64,000 bases of DNA from Pithys albifrons albifrons. Lineage: Eukaryota; Chordata; Aves; Passeriformes; Thamnophilidae. The position numbers and the translations under genes were made by a program. Of this stretch, positions 32,100-47,300 are shown piece by piece; the stretch's first letter is position 1; each line of letters begins with the position of its first letter. The notes under the pieces were generated by a model. It ran no database searches and was not told the DNA's origin. It saw only the letters and a list, made by a program, of their open reading frames with translations. Location of the stretch: the NCBI RefSeq assembly GCF_047495875.1, contig NC_092497.1, forward strand, positions 79,205,749-79,269,748, in the 5' to 3' direction.

Positions 32100-35000
32100 A
32101 GATTTACAAATAAAGATTTTTACACAGGATGTCATTTTCTACAATTGTGTAGAGAAGATATTTGTTTCCTTAACTATCTGTAGTTTTTTCAAAGACATCT
32201 GACAAGTCTGTTAGTGTGTCTCTAATTCGCCAAATTATCTTGCTTTAGAGGAATGGAATTTTTTTAAGTAGTGTTTCTTCTTCCCAAGTAGCACAAGGTA
32301 ATGGAGAATATATTTTCTTTATACGAAATATAAAATGGCAAAATAAATAACGCAGTATCAACTTAAGAGTTCAGATAACTACTTATTAGGCCTTTTTTTC
32401 CTAGGAAACGAGATGTCTTTTCTTACGACTTTGCATCCGATTATGACTATTTCTCACCTTGGAAATTTTGCTTTTCCTGCCTCATCAAGAAGATTAATTT
32501 GAATGCTTACTTTAGACTTTTATGTGTATAAATGTCTCCTTCTATGGTTAGAAACGTTTCTGCCCATACATGCGCAAATGTGGTAGAAGAATTACAAATC
32601 TAATTGTGTTGTAACCTGCTCTATCTCAATGTCTGTACTTCAATCACAGCAAAATAAACGAAGCTCAAACAGTGTCCCAGGGCCTCCCTCAAATAATTTA
32701 CCTCTTATTAGAAGCTTACAGTTTTAATATAAAAAGTCTTAGCACTTTTAGAGTCTTAAGTTTCTCTTGTTACTCCTTGTCCTGCTTACAGTTTTCAAAC
32801 TTCACGTTTGTCTACAGTTGATACCTTCTTTGTGCTTTAAGGATATCCTTGTGCTTAAAGAATATCTTCTTTGTATTAGTATTTTTACAGCATAACACTT
32901 GCTGGACTTTTCGCTATGCAGCAGATTTTTAAATGCAGTTGATTTTGATCTCAGTGCGGCCATTCTTTGATTTGCGACTTGTATAGTCCAATGAATCAGA
33001 ATTTTCCATGTGTGTACACAGGCATCTCTTCTAAGAATGGCTATAATGGGCAATAGCTTGTGCTCACAACTGCTAATAGGCTGTGGTTTTCCATGAAAAA
33101 ACAAATTCCCTCCTATTGCAGGACTGTGGAATGGTCGTCCTTTGTTTCAATCAAAGCAGTGGCAAAATATACCTACAAAGACCTATTCTAAAAGCACTCT
33201 GATCCTCAGCCTCCAGTAAGGTCCCAAACTGCTGACCTGAAGGAATTCCCTGCAAAGCAGCAACTACAAATTTCACATATATGCTTTGCAATAGCATCTC
33301 CTTTGCTTACAGTCATTAAGATGTCACAAAGATGAGTCCAGTGCAAAGAGAGGGAGAAGCAGATGCTACGATTGTGAAGAAGACAGCTTTTATTGGGCAA
33401 AACAGATACATTAGGAATGAATTAAAATTCAGTGATGTTTTACAGACGTAAAACTTAGATCCAGAGACAATACAGCTCTGAAATAAAAGGTACTTTTGCA
33501 GAAAGTAGCACTAGACTTTCTGAAGCCCAGAACAGTGGCTCTGCCCTAGAGCAATGGCTGTCAAATGAGGAGCCTGATGGAAATTCAATTGCTGAAACAA
33601 GTTTACACTTAATGTGCTCAGTGAAAGTTTGGAAAGTTCAGCTTTCAGATCTTTGTAATTGAGAAAAACTAGTTTTACTGCAACCACAGTTCTCCCTAGA
33701 GCTTCAGTTAGCCTGTGAGCAGATGTCACTGGGGAGAAATGCATAACATCTTCTAATAGTTTTGTGTCATCTTGGCACTAGCCTTTTTTAGAATCCAGCT
33801 AGTGCATGACTGTCTTAAAAGGATTACCTCATATCAGCTGGCCAGACTCACTTTGGGACAATTTGACCCTTATTTCTGGTGTTTTCATCAAAAAAAGTAA
33901 CAAAATTTTTACTGCTTTTGGGTTTCTTTATTTAGTCTTTCCCCATTTTTCTTTCTAGTTTCTAATCTCATTACTACCTTAGATACCTTCTAAATAGGTT
34001 AATAGACTGCTGCTGTGGAGCACTGAAAATCTGTATAGGTAATCAGTCTTCTGTTTAAGGCAGTCAAGTGAAACTTTAAATTAAAGATGGAGCCTGATTC
34101 AAAATGTTAGGTCTAAGCAGCTTTGCCCAGCAGGACAGGTTGGATACAGGGTCATGCTTTGTGGCCCTTTTCTGAGCTGTTCAGTTATTCTGCCTCACAT
34201 ACAACCAGCAATAGGGGTTCCTCATTTGCTGCTCAAGTGTTTCTAACAGAAAGAAATAAGTATTCATGTAGAGGTATATTAAACAGAAATGACCACTGCT
34301 AATTAATTAATGTCAGACCTAATCTTTTCAGTAGGTGAACTGAAAGGTTCAACAACCTATCTGTGCATGATATTGATACAGGTCCATATTCCCTTTGGTG
34401 GTTAGGCATTGGTTCAGGAGGCAAAGTAAGACATGCATATGCCTTTGGGTGACCCTACAAATTATGTGAAAGAATACAGGAGGCCAAACAATGTGAAAGC
34501 AGAAGGGGCTTTGCATCCCTGGTTGTGCCTGGATAGCCCTGTTTATGGTGCGCATTCCTGAAAAAGGAGCAGACACACTGACACAAAGGCATTCAAATAT
34601 CACTGTGTCTTTAGACTTAGCTTCCAGATGTCCAACAGATGGAAGAGGAACACTGCAACACTATTATCCAGGCAGCTTTGCACTGAATATTAAGGATGCA
34701 AACCCCTTATCAGAAATGACCCAATAATTAACAACATCCCTGATTTAAACTAAAACAAAGAACCTTCCATGGGCAGAGGAATAGTAAGCTTTTCTTCAAC
34801 AGTTACTTCCAGGAGACAGCTGTAGCAGGAGATTTTGGCTATGATGTGCCTCCTAGAAGTCTTCATTAGGTTGTGATGAAGTAGAAGAAAATATGGAGAA
34901 GCGCAAACAAATAGTCCACACTCAATCTACCTTTTATGAGTCCCAAACCTGAACAGTACAAAAATGATTTAAAGCTAAAGTCTGGGCCAAAACATACCCA

Positions 35001-37105
35001 TTCTCTTTGTGGTTCTCCAAAAAGTATCACTGACACGCATAGTATCAAGAAATTTCTAGAATCAGCAAGAAAAACACCAGCAGCATCACTATGAACATGA
35101 ACAGTGACTGCAAAGACATCTAAAAGTAACACAAAGCTGACCCTAAGGGATTTTGGTAGTACAGGTCTAGCTGAAGAAACTCTTTCAGACATTTCTTGTT
35201 CTGACCTATGAGTTTTGCTGCCTGACAAAATTACCTTCAGCAGTATCTATCAGCTTTTTCACTGCAACTCTGACCACAATATGGATTCTGTATTGCTTCA
35301 TCTCCCTCAGAGGTAGCTGAAAATACAAGCATGGATTTTACTGACTCTCAAGAGGAAAAAAAAATAGAGTATTTTGCTGGTGTAATTACACCTACAGTAA
35401 ATTTTTCTTTTTTCCACAGTTCTAAGAAAAATCTCCGCATCAGCCCAACTTTTACCCATACAGAAAGAAAGACAAAAAGACAGGGAAAATCTTTATGGTG
35501 CTTTGATTACTTCTGTTGTGCTCACTCGAATTTCTGGAGTGAGCTTTTTTGCTAGCAAAATTCAGTAAACAGCATCTTTAATACTGAATCTATGTCTATA
35601 TTGCTGCTTATATCCGCTTTTTCCAGTCCCATTTCAGGATGAGTCTATATCCTCTTGACAAAGCCAGAGGTAATACCTGTTCCTTAAAGAGGGATCAGGA
35701 GAAATTCTGATCCTCTTTAGTGTCTTGGAGTATATGCTCTAGTTTGGAGGGGAAATGCCTGCTGTGCTCAGCAGGAGCTGGTGCCAGGCTGCAAGCTCAC
35801 AGGATATTTTGTGACAAAGTTTGGGTTTTTCCCACATGTTTAAAATTAACCCACTCCCTGCAGAACCTTGACAACTAGCTCCATCATTTTCAATTTTTCG
35901 TTTTAACTGAATGATATGCTGTTGTAATAATTTGTTGCCTGATTGGGGTAATTTTTCTTTCTATTGCTCAGTTATGATTTTGTTGTTTTGTTAGTGAGTG
36001 GCATATTTTTTCAGGATCAACATACAGACAATATCATCCATCTTATGAGTTGATTGTCTCTCTGAAAAGACAGAGTGATCATCTTGACTGCTGATGCTGG
36101 TGTAAAGACTTAACATAAATTGCTTGTTTGACCTATTTGAGACTGAAATCTTTTTCTTTTTTTAGCTCGTATCTATGTACTTATTTTGTAAGAAGACACT
36201 TCCACTCACCCTTTGCTTCAGAAGGAGAAAAAAGGGTATATGCTGAGATTTTGTAAGTTATATCACTGTAAATACCTCTTTATGAATTGATTTAGGCTTT
36301 CTAGAAATACAGTCCTTCTTATGGAAGTCATTATAATTTATCCTCCAGTTTTGAATGAGGTGACAAGGTGTCATATTAATATTTATGCATTACCTAGTCT
36401 CCTAGGCTAAAGCAGTAACAATGACTTAAAGCAGATCAAGTTACAGCAGTAAAAATATATTTTTAATTATTCCTGAAGAATTCTATAGGGTGAATATCTT
36501 CACTCCACTAAAAGTACACAAGCACACAAGGATTTATATGAGGCATTCACACTCCTCTCATAGAGGCTGATAGAAGCTGCATTTTTTTTTCCATAAGGTC
36601 TTTCACAAAGCTTAGGCTTGGTGAAAGGGAAAGTGGATGCACCTATTCTCTCTTTCAGAGCAATAAATTTTATGTTATTTTACTAGACCCAGAGTTTATG
36701 TCAGGTTTCGATTCAGGAAGAACACTTCAACTTACCAGGAATACCTCATCTGTTCTTAGACTAGGAAAAATATTGTGTAAAGCCATATTGGTAGTCTTGT
36801 TGCTCATCCACATTTTATTTTGTTCTGCTCAGTAATGGGGTTTAAAAGTTTGAATAGGGAAAGGTCAAGGGTCAAAGTCCTTCCATCTAAAAAATTATCT
36901 GCTCTTAAATACCTGCTTCTACCAGTACTTTTATGTCAATATGACTCAAACAGTATCTTCAGGGACTGAAAAAATAATTTCCATCAGTTTTGATCATCTG
37001 GATAAAATATTTATGTGTCAAAGCTTGCTAACAGATCTGTGGGAATATTTGGTTTTTAATGAATGAGTCTGGATCTATGAGCAGATACAATCTCTTGGGG
37101 GGATG
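32100..37105. other. Intergenic, no gene supported
   Basis: Only short frames without motifs (for example 100 codons at 32,802-33,104 and 120 codons at 34,866-35,228, both -). No repeat family was identified. Confidence 0.5.
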
Positions 37106-37109
37106 TGCC

Positions 37110-38335
37110 GAACAGAATAGAGTACAATACAGTATTTCATTATGAAGGGATCTACAATAATCATCTGGTCCAACTTATCCTAGGGACCTGACCACTTGAC
37201 CCAACGAAAGCCATTGTCTAAATGCCTCTCCTTAAAGCACTGACAGGCATAGGGCATTGATCACCTTTCTAGGAAGCCTATGTCAGTGTTTCCTCTCAGA
37301 AAAGAAATGATTCCTAATGTCTAATCTGAACCTCCCCTGTTGCAGTTTTGAACCGTTCCCACACATTCTGTCTCTGGATCTGAGAGGAGAGATCAGCACC
37401 TCCCTTTTCACTTTCCCTCCTCAGGAAACTGTAAAGAGCAATGGGGTCATCCCTCAACCTCTTTCTCTTCAAGCTAGTCAAACCCAGAGCCCTTAGCCAC
37501 TTCTTACAGGACATGTCTTCCAGCCTTTCTACCAGTATTGTTGCCCTTCTATGGGCAACCTTCACGTGCATCTCAAACTGTGGGGCCCAGCTCTGCACAC
37601 AGGACTCAGGATGAGGCTGCACCACAGCTGACTACAGCTGAATGATCCCCTCTTTTGGCAGCTGGTGATGCCATGTCTGATGTTCTCTAGGATGGGGTTT
37701 GCCCTCCTGACTGCACAGGCACTCTGCTGCCTCACACTCAGCTGCTGCCAGTGCCCCCAGATCCCTCTGTAGGGCTGCTCTCCAGACACTCCTCTTCCAG
37801 TTTATACTTGTGACCAGCAGTACTCCATCCCAGAGGCAGAATCCAGAATTTCTTTTTACTGAATTTCATGCCTCTGATCATTGCACAATGTTCCAATCTA
37901 TCCAGATCCCCTTGCACGGTTCTTGTCCCTCAAGAGAGTCAACAGCACCTTCCAGTTTGGTATCAACAGCACACTTGATAGTAGTGCATTCAGTTCCTGC
38001 ATCCAAATCATGGATAAACATGTTGAACACAACTGGCCTTAGAATTGAGTTCTGAGGACCACCACTGGTGACTGCTCATCTAGAACACTCTGTACCTGAT
38101 CATCTCACAGCTGAACAACTTGTCCAGAAGGGTGCTGTGAGGGACAGTATCAAAAACCTTACTAAAACAATAAAAATCTACATCCATTGCCTTCTTTTCA
38201 CCCCTTCTGTGAGTGACCTTACTGTAGAAGGATATCAGATTATTTAGGCAGGACTTTTCCTTTGTGAACCTGTGCTGGCTGTGGCTGGTGATTGCATTGT
38301 CCTTGAAATTACTTTCAAGTATTGTCACAGTTTCA
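37110..38335 (-). mobile_element. CR1 LINE, 3' half of ORF2 plus 3'UTR
   Basis: On the - strand a decayed CR1 pol is readable. At 38,080-38,328 there is reverse-transcriptase sequence with SQHRFTKEKSCLNNLI and FSKVFDTV (motif A region). At about 37,314-37,625 the C-terminal block SCVQSWAPQFE, LGLTSLKRKRLRDD appears. Many stops and shifts separate them. The 3'UTR runs down to about 37,110 with a CR1-type AGAATAGAGTACAATAC end. The catalytic region of the RT is damaged, so this is a dead copy. Confidence 0.85.
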
Positions 38336-41300
38336 TAGCAATGTATCTTAAGTTTCTAAAAATAATTACTATTTAAATACTTATAATTTTTGGCTCAATC
38401 TGCCTTTTCTTCCTTTGTCTCTCCTGAATTTTGTAACTATAATTCACATCATAATTAATTCAGTCCTTCTCCCTGTTAGGCAATGAACTGAAAATGGGAA
38501 AGACTCAAATGCTGAATTTTACTCCCAACTAAAAACCTTTCCTATAGAGCGTATAAATTTGAGGTAGTTATAAATAACAAACTGGTTAACTATTTCACCC
38601 TTCCAATTACTTTTTCAGAGATCTGAGCTATGACACCAAAATAATAAATCTAGATGGATGTCATTAATTTCAGCACTTAGGCTGGAAATCCAAAAAAGGA
38701 AGAAGATTTTGGGTCTTTAAATATGCAGAATTTACACTGATTGCAGTCTTAAGTCTTTGACCTTTTGAACCACTCAACACTGACACCCACAGAATTAACC
38801 AGTGTGTCATAAATTTCTAGTTCCTGTGGTATTTTTTCATATTTCAAGGACAGCCCAAGAGTTTGCTTCCATAAAAAAATTATACTTATTTTCAAAAAGC
38901 AAGTACTAAGTGAGATTCTCAAAAAACTTAAATCCATCAAAATGGATAAATGAGAAATTGAATTTTCTGAGTCAGGATAAGGGCAACGCAATACAGAAAT
39001 TGGTGCTGCCAGTATCCACTTACAGATTTTATTCTCATTTTTGTAGAGACAGTTGAGACAAAAATACATACATTTGTCACTGAACAAGAAGTACTGATTT
39101 ATGCCCAGTTCTCTATAGACCACAGGATTTTTGGTACATAGGAACATACCTTCAAAATATTGGTTTACAAGTACAAGCCCATTCTCTGCTATGAGTTTAG
39201 CTAGGTACGAAGGTCATTCTCACCAGATCTAGGAGACATGAGTTTAAATTGCCTTGGGATAGAGTACATGTCTCCAGCCACTTACTGTCTAAAATTCTGG
39301 TATAATTCTTAGCAATAAAACTTTATGAAAGGAGGTGCACAGAGGTCCCACACATCAAGTATGTTGAATCTGACAGCTCATGAGGCACAAGCAGAGTTAG
39401 GTTAGGAAAGCACTCTGAACCCTAAGTGTCACTTAAAAGAGCAAATTAAGTAGAGAAATATTAAAAGTCCCGCAGCACCAGCTGCTATTTAAAAGAGCCA
39501 GGTACTTGTCTTTTTGTCTTACAGTAGTACAGTGTCTCATCTTATACCTAGAGAAATAAAAAGAATCCAATCAGTGCCTTAAGACTTGCCAGATATAAAA
39601 GTTAAAAACAGATATTTTGCTTTTCTGTGGTTTTAAATAATGTTACTACAGCTTCTTATCCTTGTTATTGTCCTGGCATATCCCAGATCTGGTGATTTTT
39701 TTTGCACTGTCAGCACAGATTTTGTTATTTGTGTAGGCATTTAACAGAATTAACTCTTTTACTGCATCAAATGTTTGACTAGGCACAGCAGCAGTTCAGG
39801 CTCTGGCAGGAGCTACCTTGGTAGCCCCAATAGATGAGATACTGAGGGAATGTTGGACAGAAGAGATATTCAAGCACTTCATTTGCCTATGAAGGACAAA
39901 TCAGTGTCACAATCTTTGAGCATTTTGTCACATGCTTAATAATTACCTCAGCTGAAGCAGTGGCATTGACTTGGTTCCATGAGATCTGGAAATCCTGGAC
40001 CTGTACACAATCAATTCCCCATTTTCCTTTATCAATATTTTATACAGGGAATTTCTATTTTCTATACCTTCTACTCATCACGCAGACTGATGAACATGTC
40101 CCAAGCATTTTATCCTCACTGTGCATACATTTTGGCTAGTAATTTCCCACTTTAGGTGGTCAGAGTCCTGAAAGCCATGTAATAAGTATTCACATGGTAG
40201 ATCTTTCATAGTAATTGAACAGATACTTGTTCTGATTTTGCAGTAAATATGAAATCCACTGCCCTCTGATGAAAAAAGAGAAAATTTCAATTCCATGAGG
40301 TAATTAGTTTTTGTGTGACCCTGTCTATACCTCACAAAAAATAATAGGTTATCCAAGGCAATGTTCATTTTATATCCATCTAATTTAACTCATTTAGGAA
40401 AAGAAGTTACTATTAATCAACACTGAAGGTTTTTGTGTCCCTACTTTCAGAGAAACTATGCCTTTATAACGCTTTGCCTGTGTTGAGCTGCATGGGTGGA
40501 AAATCTGACAACCTGGTGAATTCTGGTTATTAAACTTAGTGTGAAGATCATTACAATAAAAGGGAAGTTCTACAGGCAAGATTTGGCAGGACAGATCAGG
40601 CTCAAGGTCTAAGGAAAGCATTTACAAGATGTATAAAGGTCAGCAGCTCTCTTGCTTTCCTACTTTGTGTTCATAACAGGGTCCTTTTCAACTCAGATTG
40701 TCACTTATGGGAAATGGCCTCAGAGCTGAAAGAGCAAGGAGAAATGCCCACTACAAACTACAACCCTCTTTGTCCTGGAGTTTGTCCTTACTTTTTGCAA
40801 ACAGGGTTGCCTAGAAAACAGCAGTCTGGTTTCAAAGAAGTCCCAGGACTTTGCAATTTGTTTCTGTTGCACTCTTCATTTCCCTGATGGGAAAAAAAAT
40901 ATCCCTGGACACATCCAAGTAATTTATACACTGTGAAAGTAGTGTTTCATGACTGGACTCAAATATAAGCTTTTCCATTTTCTAACAAGATCCTTAAATT
41001 TTCTTCTTCTCTCGAGTGTCCTCATGATATTTGTCTTTTTTTTTTGTCCAAACAACATTTTCTAAAGAAAAAATTCGGAAATTAAAAGTGCTAACTTCAA
41101 GAAAGCCTTTTTTCCCCCTCCACTCTCTTCCAAATGTCTAGATGCAAAAATGAGCTGAAGCTGGATTTCAAAAATATATTTTGCTGTCAGTAAAGGAAAC
41201 TCAGTTAGCATATATGCAAGAACATTCACCAAACGGCACAACTGACAAATCTTTCATGATGGGATTGAAGAAGCAGATGCCTGGTGGTTCCAAAATAAAC

Positions 41301-44300
41301 AAACTAATTAGCAAGCATTAGTTCTAAAATTCCATCTTTAGAAAGCACTATGATGTTAACAGAGATTACACTCTAATCCAGAGGTCCTGCAGAGAGAGAA
41401 ACACATGAGGTGTTGTTTCATCCCCTGAAGGCTTTCCTTTAAGCCTTTTTTTGTCTAAACTTCCAAACAAACATCATCCCATTTTCCCTCTGGCAGCTTC
41501 TGTAGGTTTTCATTATTCTTTCACCCTATATTTATCATGTGGTTTCAGAAAAATGACATTTCTGAACTCCAAAAGTTCAGAGCCTTATTTGTTTTTACAG
41601 TTTGTCACGTCCTGGTACAGCGAGTAAAAACTTGAGCTGTACTGATTACAGACACACACTGGACCTGTGGCCTGTGACTGCCACAGTTCCCACAGCTGAG
41701 GTACCATTCTTGTGTTTCTCCAAAAACACTGCCTAATATGACTTCAAGGCCAGATGCAGTCCCAGCATAAAGAACACACAACCTTGGCCGTCTTCTATGT
41801 GCTCACCAATTACATGACAGAGTTGCACATCCTTTAACTGCTGTGTTGCAGTACAGTTTGCCTTCCTCCACCTTCCATCTGCACTTGGGAATCAGAAGAA
41901 AGAACTGGCAGCAGAAATAAGCTAATAGGAACTAAAAAAGACCCTTTCTGGAAATTTGTCCCTGGATGTGACCTAGCCTGCATTTGTTTTGGTTCATTGT
42001 GATTGCAACACACTGCTCGTGTCTAAGCCCTTCACTTCCATCCATGAATACAAACAGGTTGCCATGTTAGTTATTAAGGAGACAACACCCTTCGCCTACA
42101 TTAGGTAGTTTTACTAAAATAAACTGAGTGGGAAAAAACCCTGCTCAAATACCAACAGTTTCATTGCAGTCAGTTTCTGTGGAAAGAATTGGTTTTGACT
42201 AACATAGCCAAAAGGCTCTGCATTTTATCAAAGGAATGTCTGTATGACCGCATCCAGGGGCACAGAAATTTTTCTTCTCATGTTGATCATGCAAAAGAAC
42301 CAATCTGACAAGTTTCTTGATAAAGACAGTCTACCCATAACCCCCTTAATTATGCACAAAGCATACTAAAACAGACTGAATCTAACAACTGTAATGTGTA
42401 TGCCCTGGATGGCAGACATGATCTGACATCTGAAATCAGGAAGCTTAGAAGTGACACAGATTCAACCCAGAATTTGTGTCAGGTGCAAACCCATAGTCTG
42501 AATGACCATATCCTACCTCCTTTCCACCTCTGATCTCTGCAGCAATTCAGTTAAACAGTTAACTTTGCTTTAATACTTGAAAAACAAACCCAAACTTGTT
42601 ATGGAAATAATTGCAGTCATTGCAATGTCCTTTACTGGCTTTTTTCCCTACATTGGGAGCCCAAAATGGACATAAAACTTTTTTTTGCTCTCTAATGTTC
42701 CCAGTTCTCACTTTTTAAGCCATGCCAGATTTTTTAGCCATCAGTATGAATATGAGAGTAGAGAGTTAGAAAATACTTGCAACCAAGTGAAAGGGTGAGA
42801 TTAGACTGGGGATTATGAAGAGAATAGGAAAGGTTTGGATATTCACTGGAAAAAAATTGAAATCTTCTGTCTTTACCCATTCAGAAAATTTAAAAAACTC
42901 ATTGATGCCACCTGGTAACTGTTATTTTTTACCAGTTTCTTTGTCAGCATTTACACAATAACAAGCAGTCATGGGTCAATAACAGGATGAATAGTAAGAA
43001 TTAAAGTTAAGGATATTAAAATTGCCATCATTACATTCCAGACAGAGCTGTGCAGAAAATTGATTCCCTGTCATGCAAATGTTAAGATGTAAAATATATT
43101 CCAGCTTTGCATCAGAACAAAGCCAAGGCTTTACTTGCTTGTTTTTGTTATTGTTGAAAAAGGGAAAAAAGAATCTGAAAACACAAAAGACAGAGGAAGA
43201 CAGAAAGAGATGAACAGAGACAGGTTTTGAAATAGTTAATAATCTTTTGGTTAGGTCACTAAAATTAGATTTTTGTGAAAGTCTGAGTCCATTTCTTAGG
43301 CTAAATCGGAAAATAGGAATTCAAACCTAGGTTTCACAAATCCCAGCTGAGAGCTACCACTGTCAAGTTATTTTCCTTGTGTGAAGGTGAGTCCCTGTTC
43401 CTGAACAATACTCTGTCAAAACAATACATTTCCACAGCATCTCATTTGGAAGTCAGGCCCTTGCCAATTTGTCACACTTCCTAAAAGCCATAGTTATAGG
43501 TCTGGATACTTACTGTCGGACTTGTGGGATGGTTGCCCGAAGCTATCTCTATGCAAGCCCAGAATTTCAACATGGCATAAACACAGAGCATTTTTTTTTT
43601 TCATTTGCATTCAAAAATGAGTCTTCTTTTTGCTAAATGGACACTTGGGAATGGATATAATTTCTGACAGAGTGAAAACACAGAGTAAGCTACACTGACA
43701 GTCAGACTCTGGTTTTAAAGAAATAAACGAACTCCTTTAATTGTTTTTTTCACAAGAGACCATTTTTCAATGTGGTTGTGATTCTTCTGTCCTTTGCTCC
43801 CTACTAGAGATTCAATTTTCCTTTCAGGAGAAACATCAACTAACAATATTCCTGAAGCCAAAAAGGGTTCGGAAATAAAATGCTAAGAAAGGTTTTTGTC
43901 AATGAGCACCAAGGTATCTATTTCTGCTCAAGGAAGTGAGGCAGTTCATACTGCACAAACACTTCCAAGCACTAATGTCAAAATAGGTAAATTTATAGAG
44001 TTACAGTACATAATTGCAACATCTTTCCATGCATATTAATTTATTACACAATATGTGATTATCTGTGCTTGGATGGGACACAGGCATGGCTTTAGGCAGG
44101 TAGAGCTTTCTAGATTTTTCTTTTGGCATCAAATTGTGGGATGTCTTGGGGTGCTTTTCTGGGTTTATGCCCTCAGTCCATCCTCTACCTCTGACCTTCT
44201 CAACTTTCCTCCATAAGTGACCTTGCCAAAATTCTTGCTCAAAATCTTGGCTTGCTACCATCTTATCCTATTGAGATGTCTAGTTTTATCTAATCAATGA

Positions 44301-47300
44301 TTCTTAGTACGTGGTACATTCGTTCTGTAATGATTGCTCAAGCTTAGGTACAGCAAGCAGAATAAAATGATTCAGCAGTTCTTGCTCTGTTTCGTTAGTT
44401 ACATAGGTTAGGCAATTTTTGCAGAGTAAGGCAGAGTAATAGATTTTATAAACTTGGATCCTTTGAACTCAAGAGTCTTTTTAGGCCTTGTTCCTTTCAT
44501 TCCAGTTTCCTCTTCTTTGTCCAATCTCCACAGCATGCTTCCCCTTCTTCTCAGGCTACTAAAGTTTGGGAAGTTGTGCTGTAAACCAGACAGGAGAAAG
44601 TGATCAAACTGAAAAATAAACTCTGTTGCCAAATCTTTTATTCATCTACCTCTGTGCTGTTTGGGGGTTTTTTTGGTAAAAAGAAATTGACAGGTAAGTC
44701 TCTCTTTCCAAGACAGAAAATTAAACTGGAGTAGAATCCAGGAGGCTGTATCTCAAAGTTTCACTGATCTCTAGGGTGGAGTCTTTTCATATTCAGGCTG
44801 GTCATTCCATTAGGGGCAACTTAAAGCTCACATTCAATCCATCATGTCTCATAACATCACACCAGCAAATCTAGCTTCACAGAACTACGTTGAAGCACAG
44901 TGGAATCCTATGGAACAAGCAAGTCTACCACCTCCACTGGTATTGCTCTGTGTGGTTTGAGCATCAAGCATCACTCACCTAAAATAGACAAATGAACTAT
45001 ATCTAGTGTATGTAATAGTACTGTATACAGAACATATTTTGTCACCTTGGAACATATATTATTTTCCATTTTATTTCTATGCATCACTAAAGTAGACCAG
45101 TAGTCCCTGTCATTTGTCTTTTTTATCTTTTTTAAGCACAGTTTCTTCATCAGACTACATCATATTACAACCCAGTACTAAGAGTTGCTAGACTGAGACT
45201 TTCTGAGATGGCAATCTATGCACAGAGAGTCTTTTCACAGCTGGAGGAGGAGGGAGATATGCAAACTCTGTAAAGCAGCAGAACAAAAACCTTTGGGGAA
45301 CCCTGCAATACCAAATCCCCTAAAATATTTTCTGCGTATGCATGGTATCTGCCTCATTAATGTAAATATATGTAAAAGTTTCCTGTAAGCTGAAATGTGA
45401 AGGAGTGGATGTAAGGAAACAGATGTGGCATGGATCATTGAAAGAGCTGTTTCATATAAAATGAGATACTGCTTTGGTCCTCTGATCTGCTGAGGGTTAG
45501 AGATGCTTTCCCAAAGCTCCTAATGCTGCAGAACTGTCAGCCACTAATAAAGCCAGACTGACACTGTACAGAGCAACTGTACACTGAGAACTGCTGCTTA
45601 TCCCTTCCTCTCACGCTCCTCTGCACAGCCTGTAGGATGGCAAGCACAGACACTCACCAATGTCTGCCTTCTCATGCACAAGCCTGTGAAATGTGGGAAC
45701 ATCCAGGAGAGGATAACTGGGATGAAGGGTACACTACATTAAAATGTCAGCACTGGGGCAAGTTTGGGAGAGTGAAAATAGAGAGATACAGTTCAAGAGA
45801 AAGAAAAACAACACTGAAGAACAGATCATTATGTGGGTGCTAAAATATATCCCAGAAAGCAATGCTAGAGAAAATAATCATTAATGTAGCTCTGCATCTA
45901 ATCTGCAACTTCTCTTGCCAGATGTTGTGCAGCAGTTTTTAGATGGCAACTATAATTTTGATATGATCACACAAGACAAAAGCATGGAACTACAGATCTG
46001 TCACTATGGGATTGGTAGGCAGGGGTACTTCAGGGAAATTAGCCCCAGCTGCCCAAGCACTATCCCCAGCTAATACAACACTTCCATATCAGAGAGGGTA
46101 TCATGATGATATAGTTCTTTCACCTAGATCAGGAACTACGTGTGTCACCCACAAATGTTTGTGGCTTTATTCCTGTAAGCAGAATCTCTGCTGTTGAATA
46201 GATTTAATCTATTACAAATACACACGTAACCAGAGAAAGGCCTGAGGAAGAAATTTTCTCTCACTAGAGGATCATCAGCACAATTTACTATGAGAATAAA
46301 GCATTTTTGTATTTTCAATTTTTATGTGTAGAAACGAAGGGCTGTTTTCCAAATGATAAACTGTCGCAGGCCCCAGGAAATCTGTGCTCTTGTAAAAACA
46401 GGGTGATTTAACTGAGGAGATGGTAGATTTTCACTTAAAGAAGAAGTTTATAAGTGTTCCCAGAGCAACCATTATGCACCAGTAGAAATGAATTAAGTTA
46501 GACCAAGTTTCACCATAAATGTTAAAAGCATACTCATCTCAAGCTGTAAAGTCATCCCAAATTCACACATATTTTCTTGCTAGTCATTGCCTAGGATAAA
46601 GTTTACTGCTCACTAGAATCCCCCAGCTATTTCTTTTTCATCTTTAGCCACACCAAACTGCATTAACAAAATGCACACACACTGTGTTCTCATTTCAGGC
46701 CTCTGTGTCTCTTGGTGACTCAGGATGTTGTGGTAATCTATTAAACTGGTTAATTTATTTTTTTTTTACCCCTAAAGGGGTTTACAAACACTACTGAAAA
46801 ATCACCATATTTACAGATACTTTGTTTTCTTCAGTCATTCAGACATGCCATATTCAGAATAGCTGAGCACAAGGAGGAAGGTTTTGTTTAAATACAGTCA
46901 TATTAATTCAATCTTTTTGCAATGCTGCCCTCTATGTTTGATCTGTAAAAGAACCAAATTTAAATTAAGTAATTGGAAACTTTAATAATTTCTCTGCTGT
47001 GAATAATGATGTAATGATTCAGGCAGCACAATTTGAAAATCTCTCAATTTACCATTCCTGGGTTCCAGAAATACCTCCTCAGAACATCTGATATCATAGC
47101 AATCACATCATTAATATAACTGTTCACAATATGCCCTGTTAATTGACTCAGACTATTTCTATGCTCTTGTTTTCAGGGAATTCTACTAATAGTGGTCATG
47201 ACAAAACACTGGTTTCTGTGGCAGAGTTACTGCCTCACCATGCCCATGTTACATTACTAACCTGAAGAGTAGCCACAAAATTGCATTTTCCCAATGCATC

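Noticed and set aside
44001..44632. Two - strand frames considered as a processed pseudogene
   Set aside because: The wording looked protein-like in places, but no family could be matched and the two frames do not connect.
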